Assembly: GCA_965204155.1 (NCBI GenBank)
Contig: OZ241971.1
Location: forward strand, 2,728,001 to 2,792,000
From: UBA6522 sp965204155
GTDB taxonomy: Bacteria > Pseudomonadota > Gammaproteobacteria > Steroidobacterales > Rariloculaceae
DNA length: 64,000 bases
Direction: 5' to 3'
The position numbers were made by a program, and so were the translations under genes. Shown piece after piece: positions 1 through 8,308 of this stretch. A model generated the notes under the pieces. That model was not told the origin of the DNA. It saw nothing but the letters and a program-made list of their open reading frames with translations, and made no database searches. Position 1 is the first letter of the stretch. The number at the start of each line of letters is the position of its first letter.

Positions 1-669
1 ACGGCCAGCAGGGCGCGGCCGCCCAAGGCGCATCCGTTCCTTCCCCGCGCCCTGCACACGCAAAAGGCATTGCGCGTAATTCGCCGGACCCATTCCTGGA
101 TGGGCATGGCCGGTGCCGCGGCGGGCGTGATCATCGGCATCAGCGGAATCACGCTCAATCACCGCGCGGTCCTGAGCGGGCGCCTGCCGACGGACATCAC
201 CAGCTTCCAGGTGAACGCGCCCGTCGACGGTTTTGCAAGCCAGGCGGAATTCGAGCGCTTTGTACAGGCATCGCTGGCGCTCAACGGCCCGACCCGGGAG
301 CGGCGCGGACCGGCGCCGCGGTCTTCCGCCGTCGAGTTGGGCGACCGGTTGGTGGAACAGCCCCCCCGCTTTGATGCCTATTACGCTTCCGCGAGGGAAG
401 TCGTCGAGGCCAGTTTCGTCAACGGCAATCGCTACATCGATGTCGTGCACACCGAACGCGGGTTCTTCTCGACCCTCAACCGCCTCCACCTGGCCTCCAA
501 CACGGGTCCCGTCTGGGTGGCGATCGTCGACGCGTTTTCCGGCGCCCTGGTGGTGTTCTCCATCACCGGACTGTTGCTGTGGTCGCGGCTCACGGGCCCG
601 CGGCTGCTGGCCATAGGCCTTGCAAGCTCGATGCTGCTGGGCACCGTTTACTATGCAGGAATTCTCTAG
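1..669 (+). CDS. PepSY-associated membrane protein, 5'-truncated by window edge
   Basis: The reading frame is open to base 1, so the true start lies outside the window; a TTG at 70 is the first possible internal start, but the frame upstream is still coding-like. The protein has a membrane segment at the front (GMAGAAAGVIIGISGITLNH), a soluble middle and a second membrane pair at the end (AIVDAFSGALVVFSITGLLL, then a short terminal helix). The middle has HTERGFFSTLNRLHL, and the motif with a histidine between two helices is typical of PepSY-associated TM proteins, often found beside TonB receptors and thought to act in ferric-siderophore or heme reduction. The neighbouring receptor at 872 fits that. 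Function is inferred from family and context. Confidence 0.75.
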   Translation, partial: TASRARPPKAHPFLPRALHTQKALRVIRRTHSWMGMAGAAAGVIIGISGITLNHRAVLSGRLPTDITSFQVNAPVDGFASQAEFERFVQASLALNGPTRERRGPAPRSSAVELGDRLVEQPPRFDAYYASAREVVEASFVNGNRYIDVVHTERGFFSTLNRLHLASNTGPVWVAIVDAFSGALVVFSITGLLLWSRLTGPRLLAIGLASSMLLGTVYYAGIL

Positions 670-871
670 CTCCCCTCGCTTCGGGCCGAATTGCATGGCA
701 GAACGTGCGTCCCCGGCCCGCGTGACCACTGCCGTTGCAATTCAGCCGTTAGCGCAAAGAATTGTTATGCTGTCGGAGCGCACAACGGGCGGGCGCTAAG
801 CTCTGGATAGCGGGTGTGCCGGATTCGTTGTTTAACGAAAACACGCATTTGCATCGGGGAGTACAAAAGCA

Positions 872-3856
872 ATGAATATACGTAAATTGACACACTGGAA
901 CCTGGTTCTTGCGGCCGTCGTCCTCGCGGCCGGCTCAGCCCAGGCTCAGGAACAGGAACTTGAGGAAATCGTCGTCACCGGCAGCTATCTCTTCAATGAA
1001 GTGGATTCGCCCAGTCCGGTGGACGTGATCGACAGCGAGCGGCTGTTCGAGGTGCCAGCATCGAACCTGTCGGATTTCTTCTATTACGACGTACCGCAGA
1101 ATTTCGGCGCCGAACAGCGCAGGTACCAGGACGGCGGCAGCGGAAATCACAGGACGGGGGCGCGCAACACGCGCATCAACCTGCGCGGCCTGGGCTCGGA
1201 GAACACCCTGATTCTGCTGAACGGCAGCCGCCTGGTGGATACGCCGAATCCCGATACGGCCGGCTGGCGCAACGTCGACATCAGCAACATCGTGCCGCGC
1301 ATCGCCATCGGCCAGATCCAGGTCCTGCACGACGGTGCGTCGGCGACCTACGGTACCGACGCCGTGGCGGGCGTGGTCAACTTCATGACCCGCAACGACT
1401 TCCGCGGCTTCGACTTCAACCTGGACAGCCGTTACTACGAGGAAGACCTCGGCGTGAACGACTACACGGTCGGCGCTCTCTGGGGGGCCGGAGACGACGA
1501 CACCAGCATCATCGCGGCGTTCGAATACCACGACGAGGATCCCTGGTACTCGTATCAGGTGACGGGGATTCCGCTGCCGGAGGGTACGCTGGGATCCGAG
1601 TTCCGCGGCGAGGGCGACTCCGCGCCCAACAGCCGCGGCCTGCATACCTTCTCGCCCGCGATCACCACGCCCACGCCCCATGCCAGCGGTGCGCCCAACT
1701 GGGAGTACGGGAGGGGCCGCGCGCCGGATCCGCTCTGCGGAAATCCCGGTGGTGTGCTGGACCTTCCCGACCGGCAGGTGGGCTATGTAGCGGCCGGCAG
1801 GGGCGGACGGACCTGCTTCGAATACAACGACTACCCCAGCGGCGACAGCGCCCGGCAAGGCGATCGCGAGAGCCGCAACCGCGCCAGCATCTACACGGCT
1901 GCGAGCCGGAATTTCGGCGACTCGCTCACCCTGAGCGGGGAGTTCGTCTACGCACGCGAGCGGTCCTTGCGGGAGGTGGGGTTTACCTCGCCCAACTCAA
2001 GCCAGTGGAACGGCAATTTTCTCGACACCCCCATCTTCCCCGACCACCCGGCCATGGTCTACAACTCGATGCTGGATCCTGGAAATCGAATCTGGAGGAA
2101 CGCCGTGCTGCCGCGGGTGGAGCGGACCATTCCCTATCTCCAGACCAATGACACCCTGTATCACTCCGATCACAAGCGATTCGCCGTCAACCTGGAGGGA
2201 GCGCTCAACGACCGATGGACGTGGCGGGTTGGCGGTTCCTGGTCCGAAGCCGGCCAGACCAGCCGGATGCCGGACGGCAAGGTTGTTAACCGCCAGAATG
2301 CCTACCAGGGACTTGGCGGCCCGGACTGCGATCCGCTGGTCGGGCAGCCCGGTGTCGGTCCCTGCCAGTACTACAACCCCTTCATGAGTTCCATGCTGCC
2401 GAGTCCGGTGGTGGACCACGACGGGGATCCGTCCACGCCGCAGGTGGACCTTTCCAACTCGCCGGAACTGCTGGATTGGCTGGTCGGCCAGCGCGTGATC
2501 GACGGAGAGGCGCAGTTCTCGACCGTCGACTTCGTGATCACCGGCGATTTCGGTCAACTGCCGGGCGGTCCGGTCGGGCTCGCAGCGGGTATCGGCCACC
2601 GGGTCGACGACCTTCATGTGGATCTGGATCCCGTTTCCAATGAAGCGGCCGGATGGCTGTCGCGTTCCCCGGCCGACGATTTTTCCGGCAAGACGGCCAT
2701 CGACAGCGTTTTCGTGGAACTGGCGCTGCCGGTCACCGACAACCTGAACGTGCAGGTCGCGGCACGCAACGAGAACTACAAGGACAGTTTCACCAACACC
2801 AGCCCGAAGATCGCGCTGCTGTGGCAGCCGAACGATCGGCTGAGCCTGCGGGCGTCGCTCGGGCAGTCGTTCAAGGCACCGACAGTAGTGCAAACCCAGT
2901 CCACTCAGGTGGCCGGGAATGCCATCTGCCTGCAGATCGTTCCGGCGACCAACTGCCGGAGAGGCGGCGGAGGCGGACGCTTTTTCACCCGCGTCACCTA
3001 TGTCACCGTCGGGGACCCGAACCTGAAACCCCAGGAATCGGACAATCTCTCGTTTGGATTCGACCTGGACATCACGGACACTCTGTCGGTCGGTGCGACA
3101 TTCCTGAACTATGACTTCACCAATGTCATCACCACCCCGAGCCGTCGGTCACTGATCGAACGACCGGAGTGTCACCTGACCGATGCGTCGGGCAATCCGG
3201 CCACGCAACCCGACCCGGACGGCGGCAGACAGGCCCTGTACATTCCGATTTCTCGGGTCGTGGACGGCAGGGAAACGTGTTTCAACGTCACGCTGCCCGA
3301 TCCGGACGGTTACATCGGGATGACCCACTCCTTCACTTCGTTCTTCAACCTGGACGGCCGTGAACTTCAGGCTCTGGACTTCAACCTGAGCTGGATGCGA
3401 GACACTGCAATCGGGCTGTTGTCCCTGCGCCCGAACATTACCTACCTGCTAAAGGATGAAGTCACCAGCCCAGTCAGCAACGACGGACTGCCGGTGAGCC
3501 AGGTGGGCGCCGCCTTCTTCTGGAACGGCCAGGCGGAATACCGGGCCGTGGTGAACCTGGGTTGGGAGCGCGGCAGCCACAGTGCGCTGATCGCCGGCCG
3601 GCACATCTCGCCCATCAATTCACTGTCGATCACGCCGGTCGCCAATGGGCCGGACATCGTTGCCCTGGGTGAGGACTTCGGCAGCACGACCACATGGGAC
3701 GCGATCTACAACTACCGCTTCGGCGCGCAGCAGCAGGGGCGGGTGAGTCTCAATGTGCAGAACCTGACGCGATACCTGCCTTCGGGGCAGATTCGCGGCC
3801 CGGCGCAGGGGCGCCGTTACGGCCTGCAGTTCAGCTATTCATTCGAGGACATCTGA
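872..3856 (+). CDS. TonB-dependent outer-membrane receptor
   Basis: A 994-residue receptor: signal peptide ending near AQAQ (about residue 25), a TonB-box-like LEEIVVTGS, a plug domain with NLRGLGSENTLILLNGSRL and the plug motif DGASATYGTDAVAGVVN, then a long beta-barrel ending in FSYSFEDI. It imports a ligand across the outer membrane using TonB energy. The substrate cannot be read from the sequence. The plug closely resembles that of the receptor at 17881 (both have the SLGxENT/GLGSENT, GTDAVAGV and PLCG stretches), so they form one subfamily, distinct from the pair at 55186 and 61390. A GGGGG-rich loop sits near residue 700. The start ATG has GGGGAG about 10 bases upstream. The 200-base gap before it probably holds the promoter. 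Confidence 0.93.
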   Translation: MNIRKLTHWNLVLAAVVLAAGSAQAQEQELEEIVVTGSYLFNEVDSPSPVDVIDSERLFEVPASNLSDFFYYDVPQNFGAEQRRYQDGGSGNHRTGARNTRINLRGLGSENTLILLNGSRLVDTPNPDTAGWRNVDISNIVPRIAIGQIQVLHDGASATYGTDAVAGVVNFMTRNDFRGFDFNLDSRYYEEDLGVNDYTVGALWGAGDDDTSIIAAFEYHDEDPWYSYQVTGIPLPEGTLGSEFRGEGDSAPNSRGLHTFSPAITTPTPHASGAPNWEYGRGRAPDPLCGNPGGVLDLPDRQVGYVAAGRGGRTCFEYNDYPSGDSARQGDRESRNRASIYTAASRNFGDSLTLSGEFVYARERSLREVGFTSPNSSQWNGNFLDTPIFPDHPAMVYNSMLDPGNRIWRNAVLPRVERTIPYLQTNDTLYHSDHKRFAVNLEGALNDRWTWRVGGSWSEAGQTSRMPDGKVVNRQNAYQGLGGPDCDPLVGQPGVGPCQYYNPFMSSMLPSPVVDHDGDPSTPQVDLSNSPELLDWLVGQRVIDGEAQFSTVDFVITGDFGQLPGGPVGLAAGIGHRVDDLHVDLDPVSNEAAGWLSRSPADDFSGKTAIDSVFVELALPVTDNLNVQVAARNENYKDSFTNTSPKIALLWQPNDRLSLRASLGQSFKAPTVVQTQSTQVAGNAICLQIVPATNCRRGGGGGRFFTRVTYVTVGDPNLKPQESDNLSFGFDLDITDTLSVGATFLNYDFTNVITTPSRRSLIERPECHLTDASGNPATQPDPDGGRQALYIPISRVVDGRETCFNVTLPDPDGYIGMTHSFTSFFNLDGRELQALDFNLSWMRDTAIGLLSLRPNITYLLKDEVTSPVSNDGLPVSQVGAAFFWNGQAEYRAVVNLGWERGSHSALIAGRHISPINSLSITPVANGPDIVALGEDFGSTTTWDAIYNYRFGAQQQGRVSLNVQNLTRYLPSGQIRGPAQGRRYGLQFSYSFEDI

Positions 3857-3882
3857 TCGTACGGGTTCAGACAGTTTTGGCA

Positions 3883-3910
3883 GAGAGGGGCAGCGAAGGC
3901 TGCCCTTCTC
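3883..3910 (+). terminator. Strong hairpin between receptor and cytochrome genes
   Basis: GAGA-G-GGGCAGC, loop GAAG, GCTGCCC-T-TCTC: a 12-pair stem with one G-T wobble, 30 bases after the receptor stop. No T-run follows, so it may be a rho-assisted terminator, an mRNA-stabilising end or an attenuator rather than a classic intrinsic terminator. Confidence 0.5.
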
Positions 3911-3956
3911 AGTTTGGAGTATTGGAAATGCAAACAATTTGCGTTGGCAGGCGAAT

Positions 3957-5063
3957 ATGAGAGTCAGTTTCAAAAGGTCAGCATCGATGCAGTTAACTCT
4001 GCTGGGTTTGGCAGGCTTGTCGCCGGGTTTGGCGCAGGAAACCGGCGAGGAGCTGTACCACACGGCCTGCGCGGCGTGCCACGGCGGCGACGGATCGGGC
4101 AACAGCGTTTCGCAGCTCGGGTTCCTGGACCTCGTGGTGCCGGACTTCACGGACTGCGATTTCGCGGCCCGGGAGCCGGACCCGGACTGGTACGCGGTGA
4201 TCCACGCCGGCGGCCCGGTTCGTGGTTTCGACCAGATGATGCCGTCCTTCGGCGACGCGCTGGAGCCGGAGCAGATCCAGTCGATCCTGGACCACGTCCG
4301 CACCCAGTGTACGGACGATCGCTGGCCCCGGGGCGAGTTCAACCTGCCGCGCGCGCTGTTCACGGAGAAGGCCTATCCGGAAGACGAAGTGGTGCTGACC
4401 ACGTGGCTGGATGGCGGCGAGCAGAACACGTTCATCCACGAATTTCTCTGGGAGTACCGCTTCGGCGCGCAGAACCAGATCGAAATCGCCATGCCGTTCC
4501 AGGTGACCGATTTCGGCGGGGAGCAGGGCCGCCAGGGCGGCACCGGCGACCTTGAGATCGGGCTGAAGCGCAACCTCAGCTACAACATGGACACCGGCAA
4601 CATCTACAGCGTCGGTGCGGAGCTGATCGTGCCGTCGGGCGACGACGCGCTGGGGTTCGGCGGGGGCACCTACAAGTTCGAGCCCTATTTTGCCTACGGC
4701 AAGCTTCTGCCCGCGGACTCCTTCTTTCAAATGCAGGCGTTGCTGGAGTTCCCGTCGGAGAGCGAATTCGAAGACGAAGCCGAACTGCGGGCGCTTCTCG
4801 GGCGGACCTGGACCACCGGCGGCCCCTTCGGCCGGGCATGGACCCCGATGTTCGAGGTGATCGCTTCCAGGGATCTCGGGGGCGGCGGGGACATCGAGTG
4901 GGACCTGGTGCCGCAGTTCCAGGTGACGCTGAACACGCGGCAGCATGTCATGGCGAACTTCGGGCTGAGGATACCGACGGAGGACGAGCCCGGCCGCGAG
5001 ACGCAGTTCGTGTTCTACCTGTTGTGGGACTGGTTTGACGGCGGAGTGCTGGAAGGATGGTAG
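3957..5063 (+). CDS. Cytochrome c domain fused to outer-membrane-barrel-like domain
   Basis: A signal peptide (ending near PGLAQ) is followed by a single heme-binding CAACH motif with the layout of a class I cytochrome c (roughly mature residues 1-90, later Met-rich FDQMMPSFG as possible axial ligand). The remaining 250 residues have alternating amphipathic strands (NQIEIAMPFQ, GTGDLEIGLK, YSVGAELIVPSG, THVMANFGL-like) typical of a small outer-membrane barrel. The start was set at ATG 3957; a TTG at 3939 and an ATG at 3987 are alternatives. It overlaps or abuts the pentaheme gene, so the two are probably co-transcribed. A heme protein fused to a barrel suggests electron transfer at the outer membrane, but this is inference. 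Confidence 0.7.
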   Translation: MRVSFKRSASMQLTLLGLAGLSPGLAQETGEELYHTACAACHGGDGSGNSVSQLGFLDLVVPDFTDCDFAAREPDPDWYAVIHAGGPVRGFDQMMPSFGDALEPEQIQSILDHVRTQCTDDRWPRGEFNLPRALFTEKAYPEDEVVLTTWLDGGEQNTFIHEFLWEYRFGAQNQIEIAMPFQVTDFGGEQGRQGGTGDLEIGLKRNLSYNMDTGNIYSVGAELIVPSGDDALGFGGGTYKFEPYFAYGKLLPADSFFQMQALLEFPSESEFEDEAELRALLGRTWTTGGPFGRAWTPMFEVIASRDLGGGGDIEWDLVPQFQVTLNTRQHVMANFGLRIPTEDEPGRETQFVFYLLWDWFDGGVLEGW

Positions 5064-5065
5064 GC

Positions 5066-6667
5066 GTGAGAAACGAAATGCGAATTTTACGTTCGGCCGC
5101 GGCGGCACTCGGGCTGATGCTGGTCTCGGGCCCGTCGCCAGCGCAGGAGCAGGACTTCTTCCACACCTCCCACCAGTGCATCGCGTGCCACAGCGGCGTG
5201 GTGTCACCGGAAGGGCAGGACATTTCCATCGGTTATACGTGGCGCGCCTCGATGATGGCGAATTCCGCCAAGGACCCCTACTGGCAGGCGGGCGTGCGGC
5301 GGGAGGTCATGGACCATCCGCAGGCACAGGCGGCGATCGAGGATACCTGCGCGACGTGTCACATGCCCATGGCGCGCTTCCACTCGGCCAACAACGGCGG
5401 CACCGGCGAGGTCTTCGCCAACCTGGCGCCCTGGGACAATGTTCTGGCGGCGGACGGCGTCTCCTGTGCGGTGTGTCACCAGATTCAGGACGACAACTTC
5501 GGCGAAGAATCCAGCTTCACCGGCGGATTCGTCATCAATACGACACTGGCCATGGGCGAGCGCCAGATATTCGGTCCCCACGAGGTGGATGCCGGACGCC
5601 AGACCCTGATGAATTCGGCGACCAATTTCGTGCCGACCACCAGCGAGCATCTGGCGGAATCGGAGTTGTGCGCCACCTGCCATACGCTGTTCACCGAAAC
5701 GCTCAACGAAGCGGGCGAAGAAGTGGGCATGCTGGCGGAGCAGGTGCCGTACCACGAGTGGCTCCACAGCGACTACCGCACCACCGACAGCTGCCAGAGC
5801 TGCCACATGCCTGAACTGGTCGAGGACGCGCCCATCACTTCGGTGCTGGGCCTGTTGCGGCCCGCGGTCAACCAGCACGTGTTCCGCGGCGGCAACGCCT
5901 TCATGCTGGGGATTCTCAACAAGTATCGGACCGAGCTGGGCGTGTCGGCGTTGCCCCAGGAACTGGAAGCGTCGCAGCGCAGTACGCGGGAGTTTCTCGA
6001 GTCGGAGACCGCCAGGGTGAGCGTGGACTCGGCGCGCATGGCGGGTTCGACGCTGGAACTGGGCGTGGCGGTGGAAAGCCTTTCCGGGCACAAGTTGCCG
6101 ACGGCATATCCTTCGCGTCGCGCCTGGCTGCGGGTTGCGGTCACCGACGCCTCGGGCAACACGCTGTTCGAATCGGGGGCGCTGCAGTCGGACGGTTCCA
6201 TCGTCGGCAACGACAACGACGCGGACGGCAGCCGTTTCGAGCCGCATTACACGACCATCGATAGCGCCGACGAGGTGCAAATCTACGAGTCGGTGATGGT
6301 GGATGTCGACGGTGAGGTCACCACGGGGCTGCTCTCCGGGGCGCGCTACATCAAGGATAACCGCCTGTTGCCGAACGGCTTCGACAAGAGCACGGCTTCG
6401 TGGGAGATCGCGGTGCTCGGAGCAGCCGCGGACGACGCCGATTTCGTGGCCGGCGGCGACCGGGTGGAGTACCGGGTCGATGTGTCCGGGGCGAACGGTG
6501 CGGTCACGGTGTCGGTGGATCTGCTGTTCCAGACCATCGGTTTCCGCTGGGCAGAGAACCTCAGGGATTACGATGCGTTCGAGACGAATCGTTTTGTGGG
6601 GTACTACGAGGAGTCGGCGGCGAGTTCGGCGGTGACGCTGGCCAGTGATTCGTTTGTGTTGCCGTAG
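5066..6667 (+). CDS. Secreted pentaheme c-type cytochrome
   Basis: Five CxxCH motifs are visible: CIACH, CATCH, CAVCH, CATCH and CQSCH, all in the first half after a signal peptide ending SPAQ. The C-terminal half has no heme motif and looks like a beta-sandwich (repeated short strands, GHKLPTAYPSRRAWLRV). This matches the multiheme cytochrome c-554-like family with an appended domain. The preferred start is GTG 5066, which places GGAAGG 9 bases upstream; ATG 5057 overlaps the previous stop and ATG 5078 is also possible. Likely periplasmic electron carrier or reductase paired with the cytochrome-barrel protein just upstream. The substrate is unknown. Confidence 0.82.
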   Translation: MRNEMRILRSAAAALGLMLVSGPSPAQEQDFFHTSHQCIACHSGVVSPEGQDISIGYTWRASMMANSAKDPYWQAGVRREVMDHPQAQAAIEDTCATCHMPMARFHSANNGGTGEVFANLAPWDNVLAADGVSCAVCHQIQDDNFGEESSFTGGFVINTTLAMGERQIFGPHEVDAGRQTLMNSATNFVPTTSEHLAESELCATCHTLFTETLNEAGEEVGMLAEQVPYHEWLHSDYRTTDSCQSCHMPELVEDAPITSVLGLLRPAVNQHVFRGGNAFMLGILNKYRTELGVSALPQELEASQRSTREFLESETARVSVDSARMAGSTLELGVAVESLSGHKLPTAYPSRRAWLRVAVTDASGNTLFESGALQSDGSIVGNDNDADGSRFEPHYTTIDSADEVQIYESVMVDVDGEVTTGLLSGARYIKDNRLLPNGFDKSTASWEIAVLGAAADDADFVAGGDRVEYRVDVSGANGAVTVSVDLLFQTIGFRWAENLRDYDAFETNRFVGYYEESAASSAVTLASDSFVLP

Positions 6668-6715
6668 GCTGGGAAGCGCGGAATCGAAGTTTATCGGCGG
6701 GATAGCCGATCGCCG

Positions 6716-7279
6716 CTATTCCGGAGCGTACCAGAGGTCGCCGAGGTCGAACGCGATCGACTCGAAGGGCGGCAGCGAGACCGGCACGTCGTCGGTCAGC
6801 GTCCCGATGAGCAACCACCCTCCGTCACGCAATTCGAAGCCTTCGAGCACGCGCGCGTCCGGATCGACCAGCCAGAGATTGCGGACCCCCTCCCTGGCAT
6901 AGATGTCCCTCTTTTTGCCCGTGTCGAGACTTCGCGTCGATGGGGACAGCACTTCGCAAACCCAATCGGGCGGGACGGTGCAGTAGGCCAGGTCTGGAAA
7001 CTTCGGCATGCGTTCCTTGCGCCAGCCGCCGATGTCCGGAACGACGATATCGTCTCCGAGGTGAAGTTCGGGTTCTGGAAGAATCCACCAGCCGCCGGGT
7101 CCGCCGCGCCCGAACCCGAACGGCGAACCGATGTTTGTGTTGAGCGCGCCCGCGGCGACGGCGTGGGGCAAGGCCGGTCTGGGTTGCATATGAAGCACGC
7201 CATCGACGACCTGGGCCACCTTGTGCGGCGGAGCATCAAGCACATCCTGATAAGTGGCGCGCGGCAACGCAACGGTCAT
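6716..7279 (-). CDS. Uma2 family putative endonuclease (DUF820)
   Basis: 187 residues, the usual length for this family. Visible nuclease-fold motifs: VPDIGGW (metal-binding Asp), VCEVLSPSTRSLDTGKK (Glu and Lys of a PD-(D/E)xK core), then YAREGVRNLWLVDPDARVLE, a family hallmark. Uma2 proteins are widespread in accessory regions; their real role is not established. It stands alone, convergent with the pentaheme cytochrome gene (48-base gap). Confidence 0.85.
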   Translation of the reverse strand: MTVALPRATYQDVLDAPPHKVAQVVDGVLHMQPRPALPHAVAAGALNTNIGSPFGFGRGGPGGWWILPEPELHLGDDIVVPDIGGWRKERMPKFPDLAYCTVPPDWVCEVLSPSTRSLDTGKKRDIYAREGVRNLWLVDPDARVLEGFELRDGGWLLIGTLTDDVPVSLPPFESIAFDLGDLWYAPE

Positions 7280-7574
7280 GATATTCGCCTCGATTTTCGA
7301 TTCGCCAACGGGCAGACAACCATGCTAACGCTGCGATTGTACTAAATCCATTCGGCTTTCCGTTTACCGATGGCGGTGAGTAACCAATGCTGGTCGCGCC
7401 CCGAGGTGGAACCCTCAACTTGGCTAGTCTGCTGTTTTCGGATGAGAAACTGGCCAGCGCGTTCGACGTACCCAAGGTCGAACGGGATCGGAGACGGAAG
7501 AATTGCCGTCATGGCGAGCTTGATGTGGCACCAAAATTGCGGGCAGGACTTCACTGTTGAAGGAGGAAACGGCC

Positions 7575-7928
7575 ATGCGCAAGTTTTGGGTCGGAGCCGA
7601 TCCCGGAGGGACCGGAAACTTCGGGTTGGCTTTTCTCGACGGTGCATCCGGAGACGTATCCTGCCAACGGGTCTCGTCCGTGGACGAGGCGGTTGAGTCG
7701 ATCAAGGAAACTTGCGGCAAAGTTAAGCCCATGGGTGTTGGCATCGACGCGCCCATGTGGTGGTCGTCGGAAGAGGCGAGTCGCCGCGAGGCGGACAAGT
7801 GGGTCCGAGATCGTTACGGAATTGGCTCCGGCACGGTTCAATCGCCGAACTCGCTCCGCGGCGCTGCGTTGGTGGGTCCGTTGGGATTGGTATTCCCGAT
7901 CGGGATATTTTTGGAAAAAATGGAATGA
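7575..7928 (+). pseudogene. Truncated DUF429 family gene (N-terminal half only)
   Basis: Starts at ATG 7575 with GAAGGAGGAAAC upstream. Residues 1-105 follow the DUF429 pattern: VGADPGGTGNFGLAF, VGIDAPMWWSS, then GTVQSPNSLRGAAL. From there the family should continue through a conserved TExHPK region for about another 130 residues. Instead the frame runs into the first hipBA operator palindrome and stops at 7928. DUF429 is a predicted RNase-H-like fold. The break coincides with the start of the hipBA control region, which suggests deletion or insertion when the toxin-antitoxin module arrived. Confidence 0.65.
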
Positions 7929-8004
7929 TATGCCAGTTGTTTTCCCGATCGGTAAATAAATTGTTGACATGGTCGCTTTGGGTGTGTAATTGTCCCGATC
8001 GGGA
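7894..8004. promoter_or_regulatory. Three operator palindromes upstream of hipBA
   Basis: TCCCGATCGGGA is present at 7894-7905 and again at 7993-8004. A third, TTTCCCGATCGGTAAA (core CCGATCGG), sits at 7941-7956. Centres are 49 and 50 bases apart, so they lie on nearly the same DNA face. The middle site is just upstream of the -35 box and the last overlaps the expected transcription start. This fits autorepression by HipB dimers with DNA looping or bending, as known for HipBA. Confidence 0.75.
7964..7992 (+). promoter_or_regulatory. Likely hipBA promoter
   Basis: A consensus -35 TTGACA occurs at 7964-7969. Candidate -10 boxes are TGTAAT (7985-7990, 15-base spacer) or TAATTG (7987-7992, 17-base spacer). 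It is flanked by two of the three operator palindromes. Confidence 0.6.
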
Positions 8005-8029
8005 ATGATGAAAGCCTGATTGGTGAGAT

Positions 8030-8308
8030 ATGCGGGCCAGGCGGGTGTTGACGGCTGCGGATATCGGCGGGGTTGTGCGGGCGGCGCGCAAGGACGCGGG
8101 TCTGCGGCAGTATGAACTTGCGGGAGCTGCGGGGGTGGGTCTTCGGTTCATTGTGGAACTGGAAGGCGGCAAGTCGACGGCGCAGGTCGGGAAGGTCTTG
8201 CAGGTTCTGGATGCGCTTGGTTGCTCGGTTGAGATTTTGCCGCCGCCCGGGCCGTCGGACGGATCGCCCGGCGCGTTGCCTTCAGGGGTTGCTGACAACC
8301 CGCTCTGA
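8030..8308 (+). CDS. hipB: HipB-like antitoxin, HTH transcription regulator
   Basis: 92 residues with an Xre-type helix-turn-helix: VVRAARKDAGLRQYELAGAA, then GVGLRFIVELEGGKS as recognition-helix region, ending in a Pro-rich tail. HipB binds and neutralises the HipA kinase and represses the operon. ATG 8030 has GGTGAG about 4 bases upstream. Its stop TGA overlaps the hipA start (TGATG), the usual translational coupling. Targets are most likely the three palindromes upstream. Confidence 0.9.
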   Translation: MRARRVLTAADIGGVVRAARKDAGLRQYELAGAAGVGLRFIVELEGGKSTAQVGKVLQVLDALGCSVEILPPPGPSDGSPGALPSGVADNPL

